A DNA stretch of 64,000 nt from Labrenzia sp. 011 (GTDB lineage: Bacteria > Pseudomonadota > Alphaproteobacteria > Rhizobiales > Stappiaceae), in the NCBI RefSeq assembly GCF_003075075.1, contig NZ_QCYM01000003.1:124001-188000 (forward strand), written 5' to 3'. Both the position numbers and the translations under genes were made by a program. Below the pieces are notes generated by a model that saw nothing but the letters and a program-made list of their open reading frames with translations, searched no databases and was not told the DNA's origin. Shown here piece after piece: positions 8,935-17,417 of this stretch. How positions within the stretch are numbered: position 1 is the stretch's first letter; each line of letters begins with the position of its first letter.

Positions 8935-8964
8935 GGCCCGCAGTGTTTCGCTGCGGGCCTTTTT
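8935..8964 (+). terminator. Rho-independent terminator after the serine hydrolase gene
   Basis: Perfect 9-bp arms GGCCCGCAG / CTGCGGGCC with a 7-nt loop and five T residues. Between this and 9171 I see no gene. Confidence 0.88.
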
Positions 8965-9171
8965 CATGCCACGGCCGACGAGCAGACCCAGCGGGTTCTG
9001 GCGCGGCGCTGCAATGAAAATGCGCGGCCGGCGCGACCGCAAGTCAGGAAAATCTTTGCACAGTGTGCCGCAACGCACCGGAAAATGACGGTGGCCGGGA
9101 CAGCCGTCGCGACCAGAAGTGCAGCCAAGCCCCTGAAATCCGGGCCAGCTGACGATCGTCGCGTAAAAGCG

Positions 9172-9618
9172 CTACTTCAGCCGTGCATCCTTCAACGCCT
9201 GCAGCAGCAGCTCCGTTTCCTTCACCTTGTCACCGGCCGCATCGGGCACCTCGACGTAGGAAACGTTCACGGCGTTGTCCGGCCAGGCCAGCACAACCGT
9301 GAAATAGATCCAGGCACCCCTGTTGAAGAATTCCAGGTCGAGCGAGATCTTCGGCGTGGTCTCCCATTCGACGTCCGCCTGGGCGGCCATGGAATAACGC
9401 AGGGAGCCTTCCTTAAAGTAAAGCTCGGCCGCGGTCTTGATCAGCTCCTCGATATTGCCATGCTGATCGGTGCGGATATAGGCGACGAAATCGACCACAT
9501 CCACGAGCTTCAGGTCCTCGATGAAATCCGTGAGGGCCGAGGCAATCGCTTCCTGGCGCTGCCGGTCGCTGGAAAGGCCGGATGACATTTTCGCTTTGCC
9601 TTCAGGCAGGTCTTGCAT
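9172..9618 (-). CDS. Conserved hypothetical protein
   Basis: A 148-residue soluble protein of unknown function with an alpha/beta pattern (F-I-E-D-L-K-L-V-D-V-V-D-F-V-A-Y) and Trp-containing strands (residues 100-125). It has no signal peptide or recognised motif. The start at 9618 is supported by a GGAGGT ribosome site 7 bp upstream; longer in-frame extensions to 9732 are poorly supported. It lies downstream of flhB on the same strand but 226 bp away, so operon membership is doubtful. Confidence 0.7.
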   Translation of the reverse strand: MQDLPEGKAKMSSGLSSDRQRQEAIASALTDFIEDLKLVDVVDFVAYIRTDQHGNIEELIKTAAELYFKEGSLRYSMAAQADVEWETTPKISLDLEFFNRGAWIYFTVVLAWPDNAVNVSYVEVPDAAGDKVKETELLLQALKDARLK

Positions 9619-9844
9619 GGTCCGCACCTCCATTGGGTCTGGACGAGCGAGATGTGATCGGGGTTTCAGGAGCGTGGTTCTGCCTATGGCTGAAGAGCTG
9701 TTGCATGTCGCCTGCCGCCTTGTCTCGTCCACGGCCGTGCGACCCGATTTGCTTCACCAAAAATCTCAAAATCCAGTGTCCTCTCGCTCCACCTGTGATC
9801 GGGAAACATCCGATGCGATGGACTAACCCTTACCACGACTTAGT

Positions 9845-10921
9845 CTATACTGCTGTTTTCGACTGGCGTGAGTACACATAGCAGATTATTTCTGCAACTG
9901 CCCTATAGAATTCCGGTGGAATCATCCGTTCGATTTCTGTAGCGGCGTAAAGTGAACGCGCAAGTTGGACGTCTTCGATAACAGGAATGTTGTTGGTTTC
10001 CGCGATCTCGCGGATCTTCAACGCGATCAGGTCCTGCCCCTTGGCCACGACAATTGGTGCCGGACTCTGGTCGCCGTCATAGCGCAACGCAACTGCGTAA
10101 TGAGTCGGGTTGGCGACCACCAGGGTTGCCTGGGGAACCGCCGACATCATCCGGTTGCGGGCCCTGTCGCGCGCAAGCGAACGCTGGCGGGCCTTGACGA
10201 TCGGATCGCCTTCCATCTGCTTGTGCTCGTCCTTGATTTCCTGCTTGCTCATGCGAAGGTTCCTGCGCCAGTGCGAGCGCGACCACAGGACATCGACGGT
10301 CACAAGCAGAATTGTCACGATGCAAACGCCGGCGATCAACCGCATGGATATCTGCAGGATCGCTTCGGGCAACGCGCTGGGGTCTGTAAACATGGCGTTG
10401 ATCAGTTCCGCTTCATTCGCCCGGAACTGGCCATAGACGATGGCGCTGACCGTGGAGAACTTGAATACAGCCTTGAGAAATTCAACAAGGCCCTGTGCCC
10501 CGAAAATCCGTTTCCAGCCTTTCGCGAGTGACAGTTTGGAAAAATCCGGTTTGATCCGGTGAAGGACGATGCTCGGTGTGTTCTGCAGGAAAGCCGAGGC
10601 GAGGCCGGCGGCGGACAGCAGCGCGATGATGGGCGCAAGGAACAGGCCGGTTTCGATCGAAACCGCGTGGGAGAGCAGCAATGCGTCAGCGCTGTTTCCA
10701 AGTCTCACACCTCCCGAGAGATCCAGGAGATGGGTCAGCTTTACGACAAGCTGGCGTGCTCCGGATGTCACCACGAAACTACCGATCAGCAAAGCCGCAA
10801 CGAAGGTAGCAAGGACCGGCGCCTCTCTCGAAACCGGTGTATTGCCCTTTTCTACCGCATCGCGAACCTTCTTCTCGGTAGGTTCTTCTGTTTTTGAGTC
10901 CTTGTCTGTCTCGTCTGCCAT
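9845..10921 (-). CDS. flhB: Flagellar export switch protein FlhB
   Basis: FlhB switches export from rod/hook to filament substrates. The 358-residue protein has the typical N-terminus (T-E-E-P-T-E-K-K), four membrane helices in residues 35-215, and a cytoplasmic domain with the autocleavage motif N271-P-T-H274. It is the last gene of the minus-strand motA-fliM-fliN-fliG-flhB operon, 51 bp after fliG. The conserved N-P-T-H suggests normal self-cleavage. Confidence 0.97.
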   Translation of the reverse strand: MADETDKDSKTEEPTEKKVRDAVEKGNTPVSREAPVLATFVAALLIGSFVVTSGARQLVVKLTHLLDLSGGVRLGNSADALLLSHAVSIETGLFLAPIIALLSAAGLASAFLQNTPSIVLHRIKPDFSKLSLAKGWKRIFGAQGLVEFLKAVFKFSTVSAIVYGQFRANEAELINAMFTDPSALPEAILQISMRLIAGVCIVTILLVTVDVLWSRSHWRRNLRMSKQEIKDEHKQMEGDPIVKARQRSLARDRARNRMMSAVPQATLVVANPTHYAVALRYDGDQSPAPIVVAKGQDLIALKIREIAETNNIPVIEDVQLARSLYAATEIERMIPPEFYRAVAEIICYVYSRQSKTAV

Positions 10922-10972
10922 TCAGCCTTCCGTCTCCTGGCCCGCTGAGCCGCGTTACCGGTCCGGGAGCAA

Positions 10973-12040
10973 TCAGGCAAAAAACGCGCCTTCGTCCTGT
11001 TTCGGATTGAGTTCGATTTCTCCCCTGCCAGCCATCTCGAGCGCCAGGTTGGTGATGGCGCTGCGGGCTTCCAGAACGTCGCGCTGCGCGGCCGGTTCTC
11101 CGGCAGCCAGCTCGTGTTCCGCAATGCGCCGTGCGCGGGACGTCAGTGACGACAGGATCACTTCGCGGAACTGTGCGTTTGTTCCCTTCAGTGCCAGAAC
11201 AATCCGGTCCGTCGGGATCTGGTCGAATATCGCCATACGGGTGCGGGCGTTCAGGTTGATGATGTCGTCGAAGGTGAACAACAGTCCCTTCAGGAGTTCG
11301 GCCGTCTTCGGCTTGACCACATTGAGGTTTTCCAGCGCATCTTCCATATGCTCGCGGTCCATCTTGTTCAGGATGTCCGCCATGCGTGCATGGGAATCGG
11401 CTTCCAGCGTGCCGGAGAGATTGAGCATGAAATCCTCATGCATGGTCTTTTCCACGTCGCGCATGATTTCCGGCACAACCGCCTTTATGGACAGCATGCG
11501 GCGGACAAGCTGGTTACGTGCTTCGCCGTTGATCTGACCCAGGACCTTTGCCGCCGCAGCGGGCTTGATCTTGGTGAGGATCAGGGCCGCGGTCTGCGGA
11601 TGTTCCTTGAGAAGGTAGTTCGCAAAGACGGTTTCCGAGACCGTGGTCAGCCGATCCCAGATGGAACGGTTGGAGTTGCCGAGCACATCCGACATGATGT
11701 CCGAAAGTTGATCCTCGGGAAGGATGCCCTCCAGCATCTTCTCGACTTCATTGGCGGAACCATAGAGCGTCGTGCCGTGGGAAAACTGTTCAATGAATTC
11801 CTCGGCCAGCTTGTCGAGTTCTTCCGAGGCCACCGTCCCCAGCTGCGCTGCGGAGACGGTGATCATGCGGATTTCCTCCTGGTCGAAGTGCTGCAGCAAC
11901 CGCTGCGAGCTTGTCTTGCCAAGGGAAAGAAGAAGCGCCGCCACCCGCTGTACGCCATTGAGACGGCGCGCAGGCGGAGTGGGAGGGCTCGAGTAGCTCA
12001 CGGATTGTGCCGTGTTTGCGGCATTTGCAGTGCTCGTCAT
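10973..12040 (-). CDS. fliG: Flagellar motor switch protein FliG
   Basis: FliG is the rotor protein that contacts the MotA stator and transmits torque. The roughly 355-residue product has a Ser/Pro-rich leader, then the FliG N-domain (V-Q-R-V-A-A-L-L-L-S-L-G-K), middle domain and C-domain with the charged torque-helix region (T-R-M-A-I-F-D-Q-I-P). A GTG at 12046 is also in frame, but the ATG at 12040 has better spacing to the AGGA site. It sits between fliN and flhB in the switch operon. Confidence 0.96.
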   Translation of the reverse strand: MTSTANAANTAQSVSYSSPPTPPARRLNGVQRVAALLLSLGKTSSQRLLQHFDQEEIRMITVSAAQLGTVASEELDKLAEEFIEQFSHGTTLYGSANEVEKMLEGILPEDQLSDIMSDVLGNSNRSIWDRLTTVSETVFANYLLKEHPQTAALILTKIKPAAAAKVLGQINGEARNQLVRRMLSIKAVVPEIMRDVEKTMHEDFMLNLSGTLEADSHARMADILNKMDREHMEDALENLNVVKPKTAELLKGLLFTFDDIINLNARTRMAIFDQIPTDRIVLALKGTNAQFREVILSSLTSRARRIAEHELAAGEPAAQRDVLEARSAITNLALEMAGRGEIELNPKQDEGAFFA

Positions 12041-12091
12041 TGTCACACGTTCCTGAGGAGACCTGGGGCATCGGGCCGGTTGGAATCTGGA

Positions 12092-12484
12092 TTAGATATC
12101 CAGACCACCGTTCTGCGCGCTGATGATTTCCGTGAGAGAGACGCCGAAACGGGAATTGTCGTCCTCGACAACCACCACTTCGCCTCGGGCGATCACACGG
12201 CCGTTCACAACGATGTCGATCGGTTCGCCGACGCGATGATTGAGGGGAATGACCGCTCCCCGACCGAGTTTCAGCAGGTTGGAGACCAGCATCGTCGCCG
12301 AACCCAGAACGACCTGGATGTTGACCGGAATACCGAGGATCGTGTCCAGATTCTTGTCGTCACCCATGGTTCCGGAAGCATCGTCCTTGTTCGGAGCCTC
12401 GACCTTGGCGAAATTCGCAGCTTCGGCCGGCTTCGACTTCAAACCTGCATCCGCGGTAACGTGATCAATTACGGTGTCGGACAT
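12092..12484 (-). CDS. fliN: Flagellar motor switch protein FliN
   Basis: FliN forms the bottom of the C-ring with FliM. The 130 residues comprise a variable acidic leader of about 45 residues, then the SpoA/FliN domain: D-T-I-L-G-I-P-V-N-I-Q-V-V-L-G and a closing V-N-G-R-V-I-A-R-G-E-V-V-V-V. Its ATG overlaps the stop of the upstream gene (TAATG), showing translational coupling. The gap to fliG is 51 bp. Confidence 0.95.
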   Translation of the reverse strand: MSDTVIDHVTADAGLKSKPAEAANFAKVEAPNKDDASGTMGDDKNLDTILGIPVNIQVVLGSATMLVSNLLKLGRGAVIPLNHRVGEPIDIVVNGRVIARGEVVVVEDDNSRFGVSLTEIISAQNGGLDI

Positions 12485-13059
12485 TACATCTTATCCTTCT
12501 GGTTCATGGAGACGGTGCGGAATGGGCTTCCGGCCTGGTTGTCGATACGGTGGACACGGGTCGGAGCGGGTTGTGGCGCTTCGCCCCGGTGAATTGACGG
12601 CGAGTCCTTCTGGGGCCTGCTGCCGGCCAGAACACCGGCCTGCTGCAGGGGGGAGACGGGAGTATCCGTATCGGCGAATATCTCCAGGTCGTCCTTTGCC
12701 GGCGAGAAGCGGTTGGAGGTCTCGAACAGGGCGGTCGCCTTGGAAAGCTCCTTGAGTTCGGCACGCAGAACGGATTGCTGGCGTTTGGCTTCCCGCGTCA
12801 GACCGTCTATTTCGGCGATGAGCTCGCGCGCATCGTCCATGCGGTTGCCCAGCGCGTTGAGGATTTGGGCGCTCTTGACGTTGATTTCCTGGATGGAGAC
12901 CTCGATCCCGTCCAGAGCCAGCACGGTCTGGTCGAAAATGCGCTTGTAGTCTGCATGATATGTTCCGAGGCGCTTCAGCTCCCGGTGCATGGCCAGCATC
13001 CGGACCGTCGTCGCGACGAGCGCGATCAGGAGGACGCCATCAACGATTGCGGAGATCAT
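12484..13059 (-). CDS. Membrane-anchored coiled-coil protein between fliM and fliN (DUF6468/PflI-like)
   Basis: The 191-residue protein has one N-terminal membrane helix (residues 4-20), a long coiled coil (about 30-115) and a Pro-rich, probably disordered tail. In Alphaproteobacteria this position is filled by a DUF6468-type protein; Caulobacter PflI, a proline-rich bitopic membrane protein needed for flagellar positioning, has the same architecture. That link is from memory and pattern, not alignment. It overlaps fliM by 20 bp and fliN by 1 bp, so it is tightly co-expressed with the switch complex. Confidence 0.75.
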   Translation of the reverse strand: MISAIVDGVLLIALVATTVRMLAMHRELKRLGTYHADYKRIFDQTVLALDGIEVSIQEINVKSAQILNALGNRMDDARELIAEIDGLTREAKRQQSVLRAELKELSKATALFETSNRFSPAKDDLEIFADTDTPVSPLQQAGVLAGSRPQKDSPSIHRGEAPQPAPTRVHRIDNQAGSPFRTVSMNQKDKM

Positions 13060-13999
13060 CGAAAAGATCCTTTTCTTCCTCGTGGATGAGTTCTTCGACC
13101 TGCAAAGTGTAGGATCCGTCCAGCTGTCCGAGCTGGCAGGTGAAGACCGGCTGGTCGTTGCACGACAGGGTGACCGGCGTCCGTGCAGTCGCCTGAAGCT
13201 CGATGGTCTGACCGACTTTCAGGCTGGTCAGTTCGCCGAGCGACATTTCGCGTTCTTCCAGAATGGCTTCCAGCTTGACTTCCGTGCGCTGGATTTCGTT
13301 GTGGAAGTGCTGCGTCCACTGCTTGTCTCGGCTCGACATTTCTCCGGACAGGACCTGGGAAAGGCGCTGGCGCAGCGGGTTGAGAGTGGAGTGCGGCATG
13401 ACCACGAACACCTCGCCGCCGCGTCCGATCGCCTGCTGCAGCAATCGGGCGACCACGGCCGGGTTGTTGCGGCGTCCGATGACCGCGAAGTCCATCCGGC
13501 TTTCCACGCGCTCGATCTTGAGCGTCGTTTCGGCAATCGGAGCGAAGGATTCCGCCAGGGCTTTCGACGCCACCTCGAACATGGTGCGCGCAATGCGGGT
13601 CTCGATGTTCGAGAAGGGACGTTCGTCGTCGATGGGCGGTTCCGTGCCATCGGCGCCGAACAACACGTCCACCAGCGTGAAAATGAAGTCTCGGTCAAAG
13701 CCGACGAGTACGCGGGCATCCCATTCGGGCGAGTAGAGCACGGCCACCAGGGCGTTGGATTCGAATTCGTCGAGGACATCGCCGATGCGGTTGTTTTCGA
13801 CGTAGCTCACCGAAATATAGGACGGTGAGGGGGATTTCTGCCGCATGGCGTCCGCCATCAGGCGGGCCATGCGGTCGAAAACCACCGGTAGCATCGGCAG
13901 GCGGTCGACCGAGATCCCGGCTGCGTCCAGCAGACGGTCGGCGATCATTGCCCGTTCCGAGCTGGAAGCACCAGAATTTGCTGTTGCTGCTTCGATCAT
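13040..13999 (-). CDS. fliM: Flagellar motor switch protein FliM
   Basis: FliM is the middle C-ring protein that binds CheY-P and sets rotation direction. At 319 residues it has the middle CheC-like domain (residues 40-220) and a C-terminal SpoA domain (V-G-Q-T-I-E-L-Q-A, near residue 265). The N-terminal CheY-binding segment (L-S-Q-x-E-I-D-x-L-L in enterics) is not evident, as often in alphaproteobacteria. It starts 3 bp after motA stops and overlaps the next gene. Confidence 0.93.
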   Translation of the reverse strand: MIEAATANSGASSSERAMIADRLLDAAGISVDRLPMLPVVFDRMARLMADAMRQKSPSPSYISVSYVENNRIGDVLDEFESNALVAVLYSPEWDARVLVGFDRDFIFTLVDVLFGADGTEPPIDDERPFSNIETRIARTMFEVASKALAESFAPIAETTLKIERVESRMDFAVIGRRNNPAVVARLLQQAIGRGGEVFVVMPHSTLNPLRQRLSQVLSGEMSSRDKQWTQHFHNEIQRTEVKLEAILEEREMSLGELTSLKVGQTIELQATARTPVTLSCNDQPVFTCQLGQLDGSYTLQVEELIHEEEKDLFDDLRNR

Positions 14000-14002
14000 G
14001 AC

Positions 14003-14896
14003 TTATGCGGCTCCCTGAAGGTCCTGAACGTTGTCGCCACCGGACCCCGCGCTCATTGTCTCGTTTTCGACCTCGTCGATGGTCGGGCGGTCGTAGTCGG
14101 AAATGGTCTTGCGGCCATGCTCCAGCGCGATCTGGGGATCTGCGCCGTTCATGAAGGCGAGAAGGGTCTGCTTGACGACGATGTAGGTCCGCAGCCGAGA
14201 CTCCCGCACATTCTTGATCTTCACGGCCAGAGGCCCGAAGAGCGAATAGGAGAAGAAGATGCCGACGAAGGTTCCCACCAGCGCGGCGGCGATCAGGCTG
14301 CCGAGCAATTGCGGAGACTGGTCGATGGCTCCCATTGCCTTGATGACGCCGAGCACGGCGGCGATGATGCCGATTGCCGGAAGAGCGTCGGCGACGCTGC
14401 TCATGGCATGGAAGGGCTTCATCTGATCGCGATGGATCGTGTGCAGTTCTTCGTCCATCAGCGCCTCGATTTCATGAGCGCGGGCATTGCCGACGATGAT
14501 CAGGCGGAAATAGTCGCAGATGAAGGTCGTCAGACCGGTATTGCGCAGAACCGTCGGGTATTTCTGGAAGATCTGCGAAGTGTTCGGGTCTTCGATGTGC
14601 GGTTCGACCTGGTTCCGCCCCTTGGCGCGCAGCTCGCGCATCAAACCGTAGAGCAATGCCAGGACATCCAGATATTCGCGCTTGTTGGGAACGGCGTTCC
14701 GCAGGGCGTCTGAGATGGCGAAAACCGTTCCCCGGATTGTTTTCATCGGGTTGGCGACAACGAATGCGCCGATGGCGACACCGAGAATGATGAGAAGTTC
14801 CCAGGGTTGCCAAAGGACGGAAACCTTGCCGCCAAGGGCGGAGAAACCACCTATGAGGGAAGCCCCCGCAATGATCAGGCCAATAAGTATAGTCAC
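14003..14896 (-). CDS. motA: Flagellar motor stator protein MotA
   Basis: MotA with MotB forms the proton channel driving rotation. The 297-residue protein has four membrane helices (near residues 3-20, 32-50, about 170-190 and 200-220) and a large cytoplasmic loop. Family motifs include G-G-F-S-A-L-G-G-K near the N-terminus and the Pro-containing segment [12 protein letters not shown]. The start is GTG. It is first in the switch operon. motB is not in this window. Confidence 0.95.
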   Translation of the reverse strand: MTILIGLIIAGASLIGGFSALGGKVSVLWQPWELLIILGVAIGAFVVANPMKTIRGTVFAISDALRNAVPNKREYLDVLALLYGLMRELRAKGRNQVEPHIEDPNTSQIFQKYPTVLRNTGLTTFICDYFRLIIVGNARAHEIEALMDEELHTIHRDQMKPFHAMSSVADALPAIGIIAAVLGVIKAMGAIDQSPQLLGSLIAAALVGTFVGIFFSYSLFGPLAVKIKNVRESRLRTYIVVKQTLLAFMNGADPQIALEHGRKTISDYDRPTIDEVENETMSAGSGGDNVQDLQGAA

Positions 14897-14902
14897 CTAA
14901 CA

Positions 14903-14940
14903 GCTCCCGACTGATGAGAAAATCGACTGTGATTGGGAGC
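14903..14940. promoter_or_regulatory. Divergent promoter region motA / DUF1217 gene, with an inverted repeat
   Basis: The 185-bp gap between the divergent motA and DUF1217 genes must hold both promoters. GCTCCC (14903-14908) and GGGAGC (14935-14940) form a 6-bp dyad just upstream of motA. I cannot identify -35/-10 boxes or a sigma-54 site with confidence. Confidence 0.35.
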
Positions 14941-15081
14941 ACGCTAGAAGGCGAGACTTGTCCGAAGCTGACGCGGTGGGTTTTGTCGCGAAAACCGTGT
15001 TTCCGCGTGACGGTCAGCCTGGCGTAAGGTCGAGGCGTGAAAGTTCCTCAAATTCTTTTGCCCGCCAGGAGGGATGAGGAC

Positions 15082-15879
15082 ATGATCAACACGTTGACAC
15101 AGGTACAGCTCGTCAGGTCGAATATGGAGCGTTCCCTGAAGGCCGTGGAAGCGGATCCGACAGTGGAACGTCAGACCGAGTATTACCGGGAAAATATCCG
15201 CAATATTAAATCGATCGACGATTTCCTGGCGGATGACCAGATCTACAATTACGCCATGACGGCCATGGGTCTGGAAGACATGATCTACGCCAAGGCCTTC
15301 ATGCGCAAGGTTCTGGAAGAGGGCGTTACGGAGTCAAGTTCCTTCGCCAACCAGCTTGTCGACACGAGATACAAGGAATTTGCCGAAACCTTCAACTTCG
15401 AAAACTACGGCGAGACGACGACATCCTTTACCAGGACGCAGGAAGGGATCGTCGAAAAGTATCACCGTCAGGCTCTGGAAGTTAGTGAAGGCGAGCAGAA
15501 TCAGGGTGTTCGCCTTGCCCTGTATTTCGAACGCAAGGCTCCGGAAATCACCAATGCCTATGAGGTGCTCGCCGACGCGGCGCTTGCGGAAACCGTCTAT
15601 ACGGCACTTGGCCTGCCGGATGCCTTTGCAATGGGCGATATCGACAAGCAGGCCGCCTATCTTGAGGAGCAGCTGGATTTCGAAAAGATCAGCAGCGATC
15701 CGGACTATCTGGCCGACTTCCTGACCCGGTTCTCGGCGCTTTACGACCTTTCGAACGGTACCCAGACGACCCAGTCGGCAGCGCTGTCTGTCCTGGGAAC
15801 CACCACCAGCAACGGTGTTGTTCAGATGGGCGAAAGCCTGCTGGCAAGTATCCAGAATTTCCGCCTCGGAGGCTTTTGA
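15082..15879 (+). CDS. DUF1217-type flagellar-cluster protein
   Basis: The 265-residue, mainly helical protein begins M-I-N-T-L-T-Q-V-Q-L-V and has repeated Y-R-E-N-I / I-D-D-F-L motifs and a C-terminal amphipathic region, matching the DUF1217 family encoded beside flgF in rhizobia. The molecular role is unknown; an extracellular axial or assembly role is conceivable. The ATG at 15082 has an ideal AGGAGGG site 8 bp upstream; the GTG at 15037 does not. flgF follows after 3 bp. Confidence 0.82.
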   Translation: MINTLTQVQLVRSNMERSLKAVEADPTVERQTEYYRENIRNIKSIDDFLADDQIYNYAMTAMGLEDMIYAKAFMRKVLEEGVTESSSFANQLVDTRYKEFAETFNFENYGETTTSFTRTQEGIVEKYHRQALEVSEGEQNQGVRLALYFERKAPEITNAYEVLADAALAETVYTALGLPDAFAMGDIDKQAAYLEEQLDFEKISSDPDYLADFLTRFSALYDLSNGTQTTQSAALSVLGTTTSNGVVQMGESLLASIQNFRLGGF

Positions 15880-15882
15880 CCC

Positions 15883-16614
15883 ATGCAGTCCGCACTCTAT
15901 GTCGCTCTTTCGGCGCAGGTCGCCCTGTCCAACCGGCTGGAGACCGTCGCCCGGAATGTCGCCAACATGAACACGGCGGGCTACCGTGCGGACGAGGTCA
16001 AGTTCGCGGAACTCGTTTCCAAGGCCGGGCAGGACAAGGTGAGTTTTTCCACCGGTGGAGAAACCTATATCTCACGCCAGGTCGGCAGCCTGAACAAGAC
16101 GGACAACCCGCTTGATCTGGCGATCGAGGGCGATGGCTGGTTCGCCATCCGGGACATCAACGGCACGGTTTCCTATACAAGAGACGGCCGGTTGCAGATC
16201 ACCCAGGACGGTACCCTTCAGACGTTGACCGGACAGGTCATCCTGGGAACCGGCGGACAGCCGATCGTTGTCGATCCGGAGGCCGGAGAACCGTTGATCA
16301 CGCAATCGGGTGAGATTTCGCAAGGTGATGCCGGCATTGTCGGTCAGGTCGGCCTGTTTCGCATTCCGGAAGAGGCGAAGCTGACGCGCAGGGACAATTC
16401 GGCCGTTATTCCGGACATTCCGGCCGTGCCGGTTCTGCTTTTTGATCAGCACGGCATTCGCCAGGGCTTTGTCGAAGGTGCGAATATCAATCCCGTTCGC
16501 GAGATGACCAAGATGATCATGATCACCCGGGACTTCGAAGGTACGTCGAAGCTGGTCGACATGAGCGATGAAAGTCAGCAGAAAGCCATCCGCGAGCTGG
16601 GAGCAACGTCATGA
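15883..16614 (+). CDS. flgF: Flagellar proximal rod protein FlgF
   Basis: FlgF is one of the rod proteins spanning the periplasm. The N-terminal rod/hook signature is present (R-N-V-A-N-M-N-T-A-G-Y-R, residues 24-35), the core has I-E-G-D-G-W-F-A-I, and the C-terminal helix ends in the usual family pattern (I-N-P-V-R-E-M-T-K-M-I). The length of 243 residues is normal. It overlaps the next gene by ATGA. Confidence 0.95.
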   Translation: MQSALYVALSAQVALSNRLETVARNVANMNTAGYRADEVKFAELVSKAGQDKVSFSTGGETYISRQVGSLNKTDNPLDLAIEGDGWFAIRDINGTVSYTRDGRLQITQDGTLQTLTGQVILGTGGQPIVVDPEAGEPLITQSGEISQGDAGIVGQVGLFRIPEEAKLTRRDNSAVIPDIPAVPVLLFDQHGIRQGFVEGANINPVREMTKMIMITRDFEGTSKLVDMSDESQQKAIRELGATS

Positions 16615-17417
16615 GTGCGGTTGACATGACCGCTGCCGTCGGCGGGAGCCCGCAGCCGCAGATGGGCGCGCTGGAAGCGCATGCGGCGATGGGCCGGGCG
16701 GCGTCGCCCGCCGAAAAGTCCGGCGGAAGCTTCAACTTCGGGGATTTCCTCGATGTCATCAATCCGCTGCAGCATATTCCAGGGATCGCGGAACTCTACC
16801 GCTCGGTGACCAACGACCAGATTTCCGACGACGCACGCAAGGCCGGAAATGCCTTCTACGGCTTCGCGCTCGGAGGTCCCGTCGGGCTTGGTGCGATGCT
16901 GGCCTATAGTGCTGCCGGTGACCGCTGGAGCGGTTCGCCGCAGGACGTTCAGCCGGCTGATGTTCAGGTGGCCGACGCCTCGGCGGTGGCCGGCGCGGCG
17001 GAAACTTCCGAAACGAGTGAAATTCCTGTCCCCGTGCCCAAGCCGGATAGGATGCCGGAAACGGCTCCAGTGGAGTCCCGGCGTTCGCAAGGGGAAGGCC
17101 AGGGCCTCGTTCTGGGGCAGACGGTTGCATCCACGGCGGACAAACCCGGCATGCCGCTTTCCCTGTCGGCCCTTCTGTCTGAGGCGGATCCTGTCGATAG
17201 TGCGCGGGAAACCGGGGACACCACGGAAACCGGAGCGTCTTCGGTTGCCTATGTTGACGGTGTGGCCGGCGCAAAGCCGCAGCAGAAAGAAACCGGTCTT
17301 CCGGATGAGCAGGGCCTTGGACGTCTTGCGGCACATCAAGCCAACCACCTTCCTCTGGATGTTTTAAAGGCCCTGCAGGAACGCCATGCCCAACGCACCT
17401 CATCTGAACGCTCTTGA
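16611..17417 (+). CDS. Unnamed protein with NPLQHIP motif, between flgF and fliI
   Basis: The 268-residue protein has a compact conserved block at residues 42-100 containing F-L-D-V-I-N-P-L-Q-H-I-P-G and Y-R-S-V-T-N-D-Q-I, then a Gly-rich stretch (G-F-A-L-G-G-P-V-G). The rest (residues 105-268) is low-complexity, Pro/Ser/Glu-rich and looks disordered. I recall similar N-P-L-Q-H-I-P blocks in other alphaproteobacterial proteins of unknown role. It overlaps flgF by 4 bp and runs 32 bp into fliI, so expression is coupled to the export ATPase. Function is unknown. Confidence 0.75.
   Translation: MSAVDMTAAVGGSPQPQMGALEAHAAMGRAASPAEKSGGSFNFGDFLDVINPLQHIPGIAELYRSVTNDQISDDARKAGNAFYGFALGGPVGLGAMLAYSAAGDRWSGSPQDVQPADVQVADASAVAGAAETSETSEIPVPVPKPDRMPETAPVESRRSQGEGQGLVLGQTVASTADKPGMPLSLSALLSEADPVDSARETGDTTETGASSVAYVDGVAGAKPQQKETGLPDEQGLGRLAAHQANHLPLDVLKALQERHAQRTSSERS

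Noticed and set aside
9821..9845. GACTAA/TTAGTC dyad as flhB terminator
   Set aside because: The stem is 6 bp and AT-rich, overlaps the stop codon and lacks a T-run on the transcribed strand.
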